A stretch of 64,000 nucleotides of DNA from Sphingomonas gilva (GTDB taxonomy: Bacteria; Pseudomonadota; Alphaproteobacteria; Sphingomonadales; Sphingomonadaceae): positions 372,001 through 436,000 of the forward strand of contig NZ_QWLV01000001.1 of the NCBI RefSeq assembly GCF_003515075.1. The letters run 5' to 3'. Below the pieces are notes generated by a model that made no database searches, was not told the DNA's origin, and saw only the letters and a list, made by a program, of their open reading frames with translations. The position numbers and the translations under genes are program-made. This document shows, one piece after another, positions 20,065 through 29,282 of the stretch. Within the stretch, counting starts at the first letter, position 1. Each line of letters starts with the position of its first letter.

Positions 20065-21369
20065 TCAGAGGTTCTTGAGGATGTCGTTCACCCGCCGCTC
20101 CATGTCGGCGAGCGCGGTCGGGATCGGCTTGGCGCCCGAGATCGCGGCGGCGGATTCCTGGCCGACGATGGTCTCGATCGGGAACTGGCGGCGCACGCCC
20201 TTGGGCAGCGGCGCGGCGCTGGTGGCGAGGCCGGCGAGCGCGTCGCGGTGCGGCAGCGCGCGCCAGCGGGGGCTGTCGATCATCGCCTTGTAGACGGGGA
20301 GATGGCCGGTGCGCGACCAGTCGAACGCGTGGCGCGAGAAGAAGGCGAGGAAGCGCAGCGCGGCTTCGTGCTCGGCGGCGGTGCGGTCGGGATCGGCGGG
20401 CATCACCCAATTGTGCCCGTCGGCGAAGGTGACGTCGCGCGCGTAGAGCTGCGGATAGGGCACCACCGCATAGCCGCCGGAAAGCGCGCCCTCCTCGGCC
20501 TCGGACGCCGCCTGGAAATCACCGACCATCCAGGTGCCGACGAGGAACACGCCGCCGTCGCCCTTGAGGAAGCCGGCCACGGCGGCGCTGTAATCCTGGT
20601 TCTTGGTGGTCAGGTCGCGGTCGTAAATGTCCTTGAACAGGCGAAGCGCCTCGGCCGCTTCGGGCGTGGTGAAATCGGCGCGGCGCGGATCGGCGAAGGG
20701 TTCGCCGTTCTGCTGCATCAGGAAGGTGTAGAAGTTGCGGGTGAAGCCGGCATATTCATTGGCCGCGCCCTGGACGAAATAGGGCTTGCCGGTACGCGCC
20801 TCGAACTGCTCGGCCTGGGCGATCAGCTCGGCGGGGCTCGACGGCAGCACCGGCCGCCCGCCGCGCACCAGACCCGCCTTGCGGAACAGGTTCATGTTGA
20901 TGTGCCAGAGCGGCGCCCAGGTATCGATCGGCAGGCCCCAGACGCGGCCGTCGATGGTGATCGCGGCGCGCGCCGCCTCGGTCATCCCCGCGGGGGCGAT
21001 GCCGATCTTCGCCAGATCGGCGTCCATCGGCTCGATCAGCCCGCGCGCCTGATAGTCGGAGATCACCGATCCGTGCATCGTCACCAGATCGGGCGCGTCG
21101 TTGGAGGCGAGCTGCGCGGTGAGCTGGTCGTAGCCCGGCCAGAACACGATGTTCTCGACCACGCGGATATCGGGATTCTCGGCTTCGAAGCGGTTGATGA
21201 TCGCGGTCATGATGCCGCATTCGCCCTGCGCCGCGGCGATATCGGTGACCGCGCCGTATTCGGCCTCGCACGCGCCGAAGAAGCGCTGGATGGTGAGCGT
21301 GGTGCGATCATCCTCGGCCGGGCCGCAGGCGGCGAGGAGCAACGCCAGCAGGAGGACGAGCGCTCTCAT
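20065..21369 (-). CDS. ABC transporter solute-binding lipoprotein (family 1)
   Basis: A 434-aa periplasmic binding protein of the carbohydrate family-1 type. The signal ends in a lipobox (LLLAACG), so the protein is probably lipid-anchored. Typical features are NPDIRVVENIVFWPGYDQL, DLVTMHGSVISDY, WGLPIDTWAPLWHINMNLF and VFLVGTWMVGDF, with several Trp and Tyr residues expected to stack on sugars. It overlaps the downstream permease gene by 4 bp. Ligand inferred as arabino-oligosaccharides, because the next gene is a cytosolic arabinofuranosidase. Confidence 0.9.
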   Translation of the reverse strand: MRALVLLLALLLAACGPAEDDRTTLTIQRFFGACEAEYGAVTDIAAAQGECGIMTAIINRFEAENPDIRVVENIVFWPGYDQLTAQLASNDAPDLVTMHGSVISDYQARGLIEPMDADLAKIGIAPAGMTEAARAAITIDGRVWGLPIDTWAPLWHINMNLFRKAGLVRGGRPVLPSSPAELIAQAEQFEARTGKPYFVQGAANEYAGFTRNFYTFLMQQNGEPFADPRRADFTTPEAAEALRLFKDIYDRDLTTKNQDYSAAVAGFLKGDGGVFLVGTWMVGDFQAASEAEEGALSGGYAVVPYPQLYARDVTFADGHNWVMPADPDRTAAEHEAALRFLAFFSRHAFDWSRTGHLPVYKAMIDSPRWRALPHRDALAGLATSAAPLPKGVRRQFPIETIVGQESAAAISGAKPIPTALADMERRVNDILKNL

Positions 21370-22184
21370 CGCCCTGCCGCTCCCGCGACCGCCTGGACGA
21401 TGTATTTCTGGAAGAACAGATAGACGATCAGGATCGGCGCGCCAGCGAAGACGGCCTGCGCCATCAGAAAGCCCAGCCCCTCGGTCTGGGCGAAGTTCAT
21501 CTGGGTGGAGGCGATGCCGACGGTCAGCGTGAACATCTGCTTGTTGGTCGCCGAGATCAGCGGCCACCAATAATCGTTCCAGGCGGAAAGGAAGGTGAAG
21601 ATGCCGAGCGTCGCCTGCGCGGGGATGGTGAGCGGGAGGAGGACTTTCCAGAAGACGGTGAAGCGCGAGGCGCTGTCGAGCATCGCCGCCTCGTCCAGCT
21701 CCTTCGGGATCGCGCGGAAATATTGCGTCATCAGGAACACGCCGAAGGGCGCGGCGAGGCCGGGGATGATGAGGGCGGGATAGGTGTTGTGCCAGCCGGC
21801 CCAGCTGAACAGCTGGTGCCGCGCGATGATCACCGCCTGTTCGGGCACCGCAAGGCCGAGCAGGACGATGACGAACAGGATGTTGCGCCCCGGGAATTCC
21901 AGCCGTGCGAAGCCGTAGCCGGCAAGGCTGGACAGCGCGAGCACCCCGGCGGTCATGCCGAGCGAGACGATCAGGCTGTTGCCGATCCAGCGGAACACCT
22001 GCCCGTCGCCCAGGATCGCGGCGTAGTTTTCCAGCGTGAAAACGCCGTCGAACACCGAATTGGTGTCGACCATCAGCGCCGCGTTGGACTTGAGCGAGAG
22101 CGCCAGCACCCACAGCATCGGCACGAGCATCAGGACGCCCGCAATGACGACGAGCGCGATGGCGACCCGGTTCTGCGAACGCAT
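21366..22184 (-). CDS. ABC sugar permease, MalG-type
   Basis: A 272-aa inner-membrane permease with six predicted helices. The cytoplasmic EAA loop that docks on the ATPase is ELDEAAMLDSASRFTVFWKV, followed by LPLTIPAQATLGIFTFLSAWNDYWWP, a hallmark of MalG-like subunits. Its start shares one base with the stop of the MalF-type gene. Second permease of the heterodimer. Confidence 0.92.
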   Translation of the reverse strand: MRSQNRVAIALVVIAGVLMLVPMLWVLALSLKSNAALMVDTNSVFDGVFTLENYAAILGDGQVFRWIGNSLIVSLGMTAGVLALSSLAGYGFARLEFPGRNILFVIVLLGLAVPEQAVIIARHQLFSWAGWHNTYPALIIPGLAAPFGVFLMTQYFRAIPKELDEAAMLDSASRFTVFWKVLLPLTIPAQATLGIFTFLSAWNDYWWPLISATNKQMFTLTVGIASTQMNFAQTEGLGFLMAQAVFAGAPILIVYLFFQKYIVQAVAGAAGR

Positions 22185-23103
22185 CACTGCGCCCCCTTGC
22201 GCGAGGCGACGACATATTGCGCCATCGCCGCGACCAGGATCATCGCGAACAACACCTGCGCGGCGGCGGCGGCATAGCCCAGTTCCCATTGCCGCCAGCC
22301 GGTTTCGTAGATGAAGAGGACGATCGGCCGGGTGGCGTTGTTGGGGCCGCCCAAGGTCATCAGCTGCGGCTGGCCGAACAGCTGGAACTGGAGGATGATC
22401 TCGATGATCACCACCAGCACGAAGGTGCGGCTGATCGCCGGCAGGGTGATGCGCCTGAGCGTCGTCCAGCGGCCGGCATTGTCGAGCGCGGCGGCCTCGT
22501 ACAGCTCGCGCGGGACCTGCTGGAGCGCGGCGAGGAACAGGACCATGGGAAGGCCGATGCACCACCAGATGGTGGTGATCGCAATCGCCGGCATGGCGAG
22601 TTCCGGATCGTTGAGGAAGGCGATCGGCGTCTTCCCCAGCGCCTCGCTGATCACCGCGAGCAGCCCGCCATCGGGCAGGAACACCAGCCGCCAGACCAAT
22701 GTCACCACGGTGACGGAGAGGACGGTGGAGGCGAAGAAGATGGTGCGCAGCACCGTCGCCCAGCGAGCCGGGGTGTTGAGCACCAATGCCAGGCCGAGCC
22801 CGATCAGGGTCAGCGCGGGAACCGTGAGCACCACGAAATAGAAGGTGTTGCCGACCGTCTCCAGGAAGATCGGATCGCCGAACAGGCGGGTGAAATTGGC
22901 GAGGCCGACATGCGCCTCTACCCCGAACAGATCGCCCTTGGTGGTCGACAGCCACATCCCCATCGCAAGCGGCACGACGATCATCGCGACGAACATGGCG
23001 AGATAGGGGAGCACGAACAGCGCATTGGCCCAGCCGGCCGCGCGCCGCCCGCGGGGCGGATGCGTCGCGACCGGCGCCACCTGCTGGGGGAGCGCGGTCG
23101 CCA

Positions 23104-23104
<1 letters not shown>
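22184..23104 (-). CDS. ABC sugar permease, MalF-type
   Basis: A 306-aa inner-membrane permease with six helices and the EAA loop ELYEAAALDNAGRWTTLRRI, then LPAISRTFVLVVIIEII. The motif LTLGGPNNATRPIVLFIYE is typical of the first permease in family-1 sugar importers. It shares one base with the ATPase stop (TGATG), indicating coupled translation. Confidence 0.92.
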
Positions 23105-24183
<1,079 letters not shown>

Positions 24184-24204
24184 GCTATCCTCCGAAACGT
24201 TATT

Positions 24205-24216
24205 TGTCTGAGTAAT
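24205..24216 (+). promoter_or_regulatory. Arabinose-locus operator copy 5 (ABC operon)
   Basis: TGTCTGAGTAAT lies about 20 bp upstream of the TTG start of the ATPase gene. Relative to the gene it drives, the motif is inverted compared with copies 1, 2 and 4. The site extends the motif to the second leftward operon of the locus. Confidence 0.6.
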
Positions 24217-24339
24217 GCGGTCCCATCCTTCGCTTGTCAATGGGTGGTTTGATCGGCGAGGGCCGCTCAAATCTTTGGAACCTTGATCATACCCGTTCGC
24301 TTGCCGATAGTGCAGCCGTCGCAACCAGGGAGAGATCAT

Positions 24340-24897
24340 ATGCGCACCCTCGTCTTCGCCGCCGCATCGGCGCTCACGCTCGCCGCCTGCAACGCCCAGC
24401 CGGCGGAGAATGCCGCCGCCGCCAACGACACGGCGGCGAACAACACGACCGCCGCCGCGCCCGGCGCGCGCGCCGATGTCGCGATGGCCGACGCGACCCC
24501 CGCCGGCGCCGCGACGATCAAGGAGGAGGATGGCGGGCTGAAGGTCAGCTTCATGGGGCAGCGCCTGCCGATCGGCCCGCACGCGGTGCACATCCACACC
24601 ACCGGCAAGTGCGACGGTCCGGACTTCCAGAGCGCGGGCGGGCATTGGAACCCCGAGAACAAGCAGCACGGCACGGAGAATCCGGCAGGGCCGCACAAGG
24701 GCGACCTGCCCAACATGACCGTGGCGGGCAACGGCACCGGCAGCATCCTGTTCACCATTCCCGACACCACCCTGGCGGCGCTGATGGATGCGGACGGCGC
24801 GGCGCTGGTCGTCCACGCCGATGCCGACGACAACGTCACCGATCCGGCGGGCAATGCCGGCGGGCGGATCGCCTGCGGGGTGATCAACGCGGCCTGA
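24340..24897 (+). CDS. sodC: Cu/Zn superoxide dismutase, lipoprotein
   Basis: A 185-aa periplasmic superoxide dismutase. The signal ends in a lipobox (LTLAACN) and is followed by an Ala/Asn-rich linker (about residues 20-45). Metal ligands are recognisable: HAVHIH (copper), AGGHWNP and GPHKGD (bridging/zinc), and VVHADADD. The conserved disulfide would join the Cys in GKCDGP and in GRIACGV. Ribosome site AGGGAGAG. It is divergent from the ABC operon and functionally unrelated to it. Confidence 0.95.
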   Translation: MRTLVFAAASALTLAACNAQPAENAAAANDTAANNTTAAAPGARADVAMADATPAGAATIKEEDGGLKVSFMGQRLPIGPHAVHIHTTGKCDGPDFQSAGGHWNPENKQHGTENPAGPHKGDLPNMTVAGNGTGSILFTIPDTTLAALMDADGAALVVHADADDNVTDPAGNAGGRIACGVINAA

Positions 24898-24909
24898 TCG
24901 GCGAAGGGC

Positions 24910-24935
24910 GCTCTCCCGGCGCGCGCCGGGAGAGC
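24910..24935. terminator. Hairpin after sodC
   Basis: Perfect inverted repeat with 12-bp arms (GCTCTCCCGGCG / CGCCGGGAGAGC) starting 13 bp after the sodC stop. There is no T-run behind it, so it is either an mRNA 3-prime stabiliser or a terminator needing help. Confidence 0.6.
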
Positions 24936-24994
24936 CGCCCGGCATGATCCATGTCAAGCGCCTTAATCCGTTCGTCCGATGCGACGAAGCGAAC

Positions 24995-25019
24995 GGAACG
25001 GCGAAGGCACCCACCCGTT
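24995..25019 (+). promoter_or_regulatory. EcfG-type general-stress promoter
   Basis: GGAAC at 24995-24999 and CGTT at 25016-25019 with exactly 16 nt between. This matches the alphaproteobacterial EcfG consensus GGAAC-N16/17-CGTT. The CGTT ends 31 bp upstream of the start of the Gln/Gly-rich protein, so general-stress control of that gene is inferred. Confidence 0.65.
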
Positions 25020-25050
25020 GAAATCCCGAGCGGGCAGGATGGAGGATGTC

Positions 25051-25356
25051 ATGGACAATAATCGGGATCAGGGCCGCCAGCCCGGCCAGCAGCAGCAGGA
25101 AGGCCAGCAATGGGCCGACCAGCAGCAGAACCGGCAAGGCGGGCAGGGCGGACAGGGCGGCCAGCAAGGCGGACAGGATCGCCAGCCCGGGCAGCAATCG
25201 CAGGAAGGCCAGCAATCGGCCGATCGGCAGCAGAACCAGCAGGGCGGCCAGGGTGGCCAGATGGGCGGACAGTCCGGCGGTCAGGGCGCCCAGGGCGAAG
25301 AAGCCGACCTGTCCGATGTCGAGTTCGAAAGCGACATGGACAACGATCGGCAATGA
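25051..25356 (+). CDS. Small Gln/Gly-rich tandem-repeat protein
   Basis: A 101-aa low-complexity protein, about half Gln and Gly, with no recognised domain. Two diverged repeats start RQPGQQQQEGQQWADQQQ and RQPGQQSQEGQQSADRQQ, each followed by a QGGQGGQ stretch; the C-terminus is acidic (EEADLSDVEFESDMDNDRQ). It is expected to be intrinsically disordered. The ATG at 25051 has GGAGG 5 nt upstream; an ATG 12 bp earlier is possible. It stands behind an EcfG-type promoter, so a stress-related (desiccation-like) role is conceivable, but no function can be assigned. Confidence 0.6.
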   Translation: MDNNRDQGRQPGQQQQEGQQWADQQQNRQGGQGGQGGQQGGQDRQPGQQSQEGQQSADRQQNQQGGQGGQMGGQSGGQGAQGEEADLSDVEFESDMDNDRQ

Positions 25357-25363
25357 AGGGTTC

Positions 25364-25385
25364 GGGGCCGCCCCTGGGCGGCCCC
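25364..25385. terminator. Strong GC hairpin between the two small genes
   Basis: GGGGCCGCCC-CT-GGGCGGCCCC, a perfect 10-bp stem starting 7 bp after the stop codon. No T-tract follows. It may end most transcripts of the first small gene or act as a processing or stability element before the second. Confidence 0.6.
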
Positions 25386-25403
25386 ACCCCGGCGGAGACA
25401 GCC

Positions 25404-25568
25404 ATGACCGAAGACCGCACCACCACCCAGCCCGCGCCCAACATCTCGACCGAGCATCAGGGCAAGGGCGACGCGCGCAAGCCCAGCGACACGCTGGACA
25501 AGGCGCAGGACGAGCGCACCGATCACACCAGGACGCAGCCGGCGCCCAACATCTCGACGGAGAACTAG
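25404..25568 (+). CDS. Small hydrophilic protein with duplicated TQPAPNISTE motif
   Basis: A 54-aa protein of unknown function. The decamer TQPAPNISTE occurs at both ends, separated by a charged linker (GKGDARKPSDTLDKAQDERTD). It has no membrane segment, no Cys, and is predicted disordered. GGAG lies 9 nt before the ATG. It follows the Gln/Gly-rich gene after a hairpin, so the two may share the stress promoter. The internal repeat and good ribosome site make a real gene likelier than chance. Confidence 0.5.
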   Translation: MTEDRTTTQPAPNISTEHQGKGDARKPSDTLDKAQDERTDHTRTQPAPNISTEN

Positions 25569-25586
25569 GACGAATCGACATTCGGA

Positions 25587-25835
25587 AGACTGGTTCACGC
25601 GGAGGCGCTAGGGCGCGAAGAAGAAGATTGGTTCACGCGGAGGCGCGGAGGCGCGGAGGCGCGGAGGCGCGGAGATGTGGTTCTGGCGCGCGGGCAGCTC
25701 TCATCTTCCGCAGGGTTCCGCTTGCCGCAACGTGGCGAGGTGAATGCGCTTCGCGCAGAGTTCCGACATCTCCGCGCTCTTTGCGTCTCTGCGTGAAACC
25801 GTCTTCGCGGCTTCGCGCCTTCGCGTGAACCCAAA
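25587..25835. repeat. Interspersed GTTCACGCGGAGGCG-type repeat with 8-bp tandem core
   Basis: This belongs to the 478-bp gene-free stretch 25569-26046. GGTTCACGCGGAGGCGC occurs twice at the left, the second copy expanding into 4.75 tandem units of GCGGAGGC (25637-25674). An inverted counterpart (TCTCTGCGTGAAACC, CGCCTTCGCGTGAACCC) closes the right end. Translations across it (HAETQRARRC and similar) are frequent spurious proteins in databases. I see no gene in it. Confidence 0.6.
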
Positions 25836-25903
25836 TCCCGCGAGGCGGGTAAATGTCGATCCGTCCTAGAATAGAGACGATTTCAATTGAACCCGCCTGT
25901 TTT

Positions 25904-26020
25904 CGTCACCCCCGCGAAGGGCACCCATCAAAGTATTACTTTGATGGGACCCAAGGCGGGGGCCAGCGATTTTTTCTGACGGAGAGAAGAAGCTGGATTC
26001 CCGCCTTCGCGGGGATGACG
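25904..26020. repeat. CGTCATCCCCGCGAAGG-type palindromic element with inner stem-loop
   Basis: Outer arms CGTCACCCCCGCGAAGG (25904-25920) and CCTTCGCGGGGATGACG (26004-26020) pair with one mismatch in 17. A separate perfect hairpin lies inside: CCCATCAAAGT-ATT-ACTTTGATGGG (25924-25948). The outer type is a widespread interspersed repeat in sphingomonads and relatives (recalled). It lies between convergent genes and could stop transcription from both sides. Confidence 0.7.
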
Positions 26021-26046
26021 CTGTGGTCGATTAGAACAGACTCGAT

Positions 26047-26583
26047 CTAACTTCTCAGCGGCCAGCGGCCGATGGCGTCGTAGCTCGCCCCTTCGCTGCC
26101 GAGATGGCTTTCGAACAGCAGCATGTGGCCGATCTCGAAGGGCGCGCCGGCGAGCGCCGCGTGATCGGCGAGGAAGCCCGAGACGGGGCCGGCGCTGCGC
26201 GGCAGGCGCGCGAGCGTGACGTGCGGCAGGTAGGCGCGGCCCTCGCTCGGCAGGCCGATGCGGATCAGCGCCTGATCGACCTTCCTGTGGAGCGCGGTGA
26301 TCGCCTCATGCGGCGCGACGCCGGCCCATACCGCGTTGGGCCGATCGTGCTTGTCGAAACAGCCGACGCCGTTCAGCCGCAGCGTGAGCGGCGCGGCGCG
26401 GATCGTCCCCAGCGCCACCGCGACGTCCTCCGCCACCGGGGTCGTCACCTCGCCGATATAGCGCAGCGTGACGTGGAGCTGGTCGTCGGTCTGCCAGCGC
26501 GCGCCCTGGATCCCGCCCATCAGCCCCAGCAGCCATTGCCGGATCGCGGGCGGCGGGCGCAGCGCGACGAACAGCCGGTGCAT
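26047..26583 (-). CDS. thpR: RNA 2-prime,3-prime-cyclic phosphodiesterase (2H family)
   Basis: A 178-aa protein of the ThpR/LigT family, which opens 2-prime,3-prime-cyclic phosphates on RNA. Both H-x-T-x catalytic motifs are visible: HVTLRY (about residue 37) and HVTLAR (about residue 122). The N-terminus MHRLFVALRPPPAIRQWL is typical. Its start shares one base with the J-domain gene stop, so the two are translationally coupled. Confidence 0.92.
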   Translation of the reverse strand: MHRLFVALRPPPAIRQWLLGLMGGIQGARWQTDDQLHVTLRYIGEVTTPVAEDVAVALGTIRAAPLTLRLNGVGCFDKHDRPNAVWAGVAPHEAITALHRKVDQALIRIGLPSEGRAYLPHVTLARLPRSAGPVSGFLADHAALAGAPFEIGHMLLFESHLGSEGASYDAIGRWPLRS

Positions 26584-27191
26584 CAGGCGAAGGCCGGCGA
26601 GGATTTGAGCTGCTGGTAGGCGGCGATGACCTTTTGCAGCGCGGCCTCATGGCTGCGATCGCCGCCGTTGCGATCGGGATGGTAGCGGCGGACGAGCTCC
26701 GAATAGCGTTTCCTGAGGCCCATCCGGTCGGCATTGGTGTCGAGGCCGAGCACGCGGAGCGATTCGCGGTCCTTGCCGGACAGCGGCTTGCCGTCCTTGC
26801 GCCCGCGCTCCTCCTCCATCCGCCGCTTGAAGCGCGCGCCGATCGCGTCGAGCGGATCGCTGAAGTCGCTCCAGCTGGGCGGCCGGTCGGCGCCGCCATG
26901 GGCGAAGGCGCGCGTCTCGCGCTCCCAGCCCGCAGTCGGGCGCTGCGCCTCGGCGATCTCGTCGGGGGTCATGCCGGCGAAGTAATTGTAGCGCGCGTTG
27001 AACTCGCGGATGTGATCGAGGCACAGCCAGCGCCAGTCGCCGGGACCGTCGAAGCTGGGGCCGCGGCCGGCGGGCGCGCGGAACTCGCCCGCGGCCTCGC
27101 AGCCGGGATGGGTGCACCGGCTCTCGCTGTTCTCGACGCGGCCATGGAAGCGGCTGCCGGGGCGATGGCGATAGGGGCGGGAAGCGGGCAA
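26583..27191 (-). CDS. J-domain co-chaperone-like protein
   Basis: A 202-aa protein with a C-terminal J domain (about residues 142-200) carrying the HPD motif in VRRYHPDRNGGD, which stimulates a DnaK-type Hsp70. The N-terminal half holds CTHPGC and WLCLDHIREFN, a Cys/His pattern that could bind zinc, followed by a family-typical FAGMTPDEIAEAQRP. The only in-frame start downstream of a stop codon is TTG at 27191. Arrangement with bolA divergent and thpR downstream is typical housekeeping context. Confidence 0.88.
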   Translation of the reverse strand: MPASRPYRHRPGSRFHGRVENSESRCTHPGCEAAGEFRAPAGRGPSFDGPGDWRWLCLDHIREFNARYNYFAGMTPDEIAEAQRPTAGWERETRAFAHGGADRPPSWSDFSDPLDAIGARFKRRMEEERGRKDGKPLSGKDRESLRVLGLDTNADRMGLRKRYSELVRRYHPDRNGGDRSHEAALQKVIAAYQQLKSSPAFA

Positions 27192-27234
27192 GGGTCCACT
27201 CGTCTCGATCGGGCAATCGCCCTATATAGGCGGC

Positions 27235-27525
27235 ATGGACAGCCTCGCCACCACCCCGCTCGCCGACATTATCGAGCAGCGCCTCGCCTCGGCGCTCTCG
27301 CCTGCACGCCTCGCCGTATCCAACGACAGCGCCCAGCATCGCGGCCATATGGGCGATGACGGGACTGGCGAGACGCATTTCTCGGTGACGGTCGAGGCGG
27401 CGGCGTTCGCGGGCAAATCACGCGTCGAGCGGCAGCGCATGGTCAACGCCGCGCTCGCCGACCTGCTCGCGACGCGCATCCACGCGCTGGCGATCAAGGC
27501 GCACGCGCCGGGGGAGGGGGCATGA
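27235..27525 (+). CDS. bolA: BolA-family protein
   Basis: A 96-aa BolA protein, a small class II KH-like fold that partners monothiol glutaredoxins in iron-sulfur trafficking and stress responses. Typical BolA stretches are HFSVTVEAAAFAGKSRVERQR and the AALADLLATRIHALAIKAHAP helix-strand. It is divergent from the J-domain gene; the palindrome CCTATATAGG between them may hold -10 elements for both. It overlaps the pirin gene by 4 bp. Confidence 0.93.
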   Translation: MDSLATTPLADIIEQRLASALSPARLAVSNDSAQHRGHMGDDGTGETHFSVTVEAAAFAGKSRVERQRMVNAALADLLATRIHALAIKAHAPGEGA

Positions 27526-28421
27526 CCGACGATGCGATCATCCAGACGATCCAGCCCGTCACGCACGATCTGGGCGGGTTCAAGGTCCACCGGACGCTGC
27601 CCAGCCGGCCGCGCACGATGGTCGGGCCGTTCATCTTCTTCGACCAGATGGGGCCGGCCGACCTGCCGGTGGGCGAGGGGATCGACGTGCGGCCGCACCC
27701 GCATATCAATCTGTCGACCGTCACCTATCTGTTCGCCGGCGCGATCGACCACCGCGATTCGCTCGGCACCTTCGCGACGATCGAGCCGGGCGCGGTCAAC
27801 CTGATGACGGCGGGCCACGGCATCGTCCATTCGGAGCGCTCGCCGCCGACCGAGCGCACCAAGGGCCCCGCGCTGTCGGGCATCCAGACCTGGCTCGCCA
27901 TGCCCGAGGCGAAGGAGGAGATGGACCCGGCGTTCGAGCATGTCTCCCGCGACGAGCTGCCCGTCGTGCAATGCAGCCGGGCGAGCGCGCGCATCATCAT
28001 GGGCAGCCTGTGGGGCGCATCGTCGCCGACCACGACCCACGCCCACACCATCTATGCCGATATCCTGCTGGAGCCGGGCGGCGAGGCGCCGATCGACGAC
28101 GACGCGGACGAGCGCGCGCTCTACGTCGCGCTGGGCGAGGCCAGCCTGGACGGGATGCCGCTCGAGCCGCAGGTGCTGTACGTCCTAAAGCCCGGCGCGG
28201 TGGGCACGCTGCGCTCCGAAAGGGGCGGGCGGGTGATGCTGTGCGGCGGCGAGGCGTTCGCCACGCCGCGGCATGTGTGGTGGAATTTCGTCAGTTCCAG
28301 CCGCGACCGCATCAACGAGGCCAAGCGCGCCTGGACCGCGGGCGAGTTCCCCAGGGTGCCGGGCGACGAGAAGGAATGGATTCCGATTCCCGAGGTGCCC
28401 AAGACGGTGAGCTATCCTTGA
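27522..28421 (+). CDS. Pirin-family bicupin
   Basis: A 299-aa pirin. The N-terminal cupin metal site is intact: HPHINLSTVTYL (two His) and AGHGIVHSE (His and Glu). Bacterial pirins include quercetin-dioxygenase-like enzymes and regulators; the physiological role here is unknown. It is translationally coupled to bolA through an ATGA overlap and probably belongs to a redox or stress unit rather than to the sugar loci. Confidence 0.9.
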   Translation: MTDDAIIQTIQPVTHDLGGFKVHRTLPSRPRTMVGPFIFFDQMGPADLPVGEGIDVRPHPHINLSTVTYLFAGAIDHRDSLGTFATIEPGAVNLMTAGHGIVHSERSPPTERTKGPALSGIQTWLAMPEAKEEMDPAFEHVSRDELPVVQCSRASARIIMGSLWGASSPTTTHAHTIYADILLEPGGEAPIDDDADERALYVALGEASLDGMPLEPQVLYVLKPGAVGTLRSERGGRVMLCGGEAFATPRHVWWNFVSSSRDRINEAKRAWTAGEFPRVPGDEKEWIPIPEVPKTVSYP

Positions 28422-28425
28422 CGGT

Positions 28426-29223
28426 CTAAGTCGCCGCGTATCCAAGCCCTATCGAGATGTCCCGGGCCGCTATCGCCAGCATTTCGCGTGCGCGATCGAA
28501 ATCGATGGTTTGCGAACCGTCGATGAAGGTGACGAAGGGGATGGTCAGCGCGGCGACCACGCTGCCGTCGAAGCCGAACACCGGATAGCTCATGTCGCGC
28601 ACGCCCGCGACGCGCGCGCTCTGCATCGTCTCATAGCCGCGTGCGCGCACCTGGGCGAGGAGGCTGCGCAGCGCGGCCTCGTCCGTCTGCGCGGGCATCG
28701 GCGCGCACGCCAGCACCGCGTCGAGCTGCTCGGGTTCGCTGAAGGCCAGCAGGATGTGGCCCGAGCAGCTGGCGACCAGATCGACCACGGTCCCCAGCCG
28801 CGCCGACAGCCCGATCTGCCCCGGGCTTTCCTGCCTGAGCAGCACCAGCGCCTTCGCCTCATGCCGCACGACGAGATGGCAGGATTGCTCCGCCCGATGC
28901 GCGAGCGTGCCGAGGATCGGCGCGGCGACGCTGGCCAGCTCCTGCGCGGGCGTCGCGCGATAGGCGAGGTCGAGCATCTTGTAGGTGACGCGGTAGCGGT
29001 CGCTCTCGGGGTCCTTGGAGAGCCATCGCCGCTGCTCCATGACGATGATCATGCGGAATATCTCGCTGATCGAGCGGCCGAGCCGTTCGGCGATGTCGCG
29101 GACGGTCAGCCCCGCGGGCACCGTCGCGAGCAGCTCGATCACGTCGAAGCCCTTTTCGAGCGCGGGCGCCGAGTAGGTCGCTCCACCCGCTTGCTGCTTA
29201 CGCTTTCGGCCTGCCTCCGCCAT
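28426..29223 (-). CDS. IclR-family transcriptional regulator
   Basis: A 265-aa regulator with an N-terminal winged helix (about residues 18-80; EKGFDVIELLATVPAGLTVRDIAERLGRS) and an IclR effector domain (about 95-262; ASCSGHILLAFSEP, VRDMSYPVFGFDGSVVAALTIPF). It lies 59 bp downstream of, and in the same direction as, the receptor-GH35-GH31 genes, so it is the likely local regulator of the xyloglucan/fucose locus. Its effector is unknown; a fucose- or xylose-derived acid is possible. It ends 4 bp from the convergent pirin stop. Confidence 0.9.
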   Translation of the reverse strand: MAEAGRKRKQQAGGATYSAPALEKGFDVIELLATVPAGLTVRDIAERLGRSISEIFRMIIVMEQRRWLSKDPESDRYRVTYKMLDLAYRATPAQELASVAAPILGTLAHRAEQSCHLVVRHEAKALVLLRQESPGQIGLSARLGTVVDLVASCSGHILLAFSEPEQLDAVLACAPMPAQTDEAALRSLLAQVRARGYETMQSARVAGVRDMSYPVFGFDGSVVAALTIPFVTFIDGSQTIDFDRAREMLAIAARDISIGLGYAAT

Positions 29224-29282
29224 GGCCGCGCGCTAGTGCGCCGCCCCTTCCTTGGCAAGCGAAGCGGCGCGGGCGGCCCTCA

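Noticed and set aside
24275..24295. GGAAC...CGTT pair upstream of sodC as an EcfG promoter
   Set aside because: The spacer is only 12 nt, not 16-17.
25637..25674. Tandem GCGGAGGC units as a CRISPR array
   Set aside because: Units are 8 bp without spacers and no cas genes are nearby; this is a simple tandem repeat inside an interspersed element.
25046..25828. A 260-codon frame across the repeat region
   Set aside because: It is a shifted frame of the Gln/Gly-rich gene running into interspersed repeats; the other frame has the good ribosome site, a coherent repeat structure and the EcfG promoter.
28424..28433. GGTCTAAGT resembling the arabinose operator
   Set aside because: It sits at the convergent 3-prime ends of the pirin and IclR genes, not in a promoter, and matches poorly.
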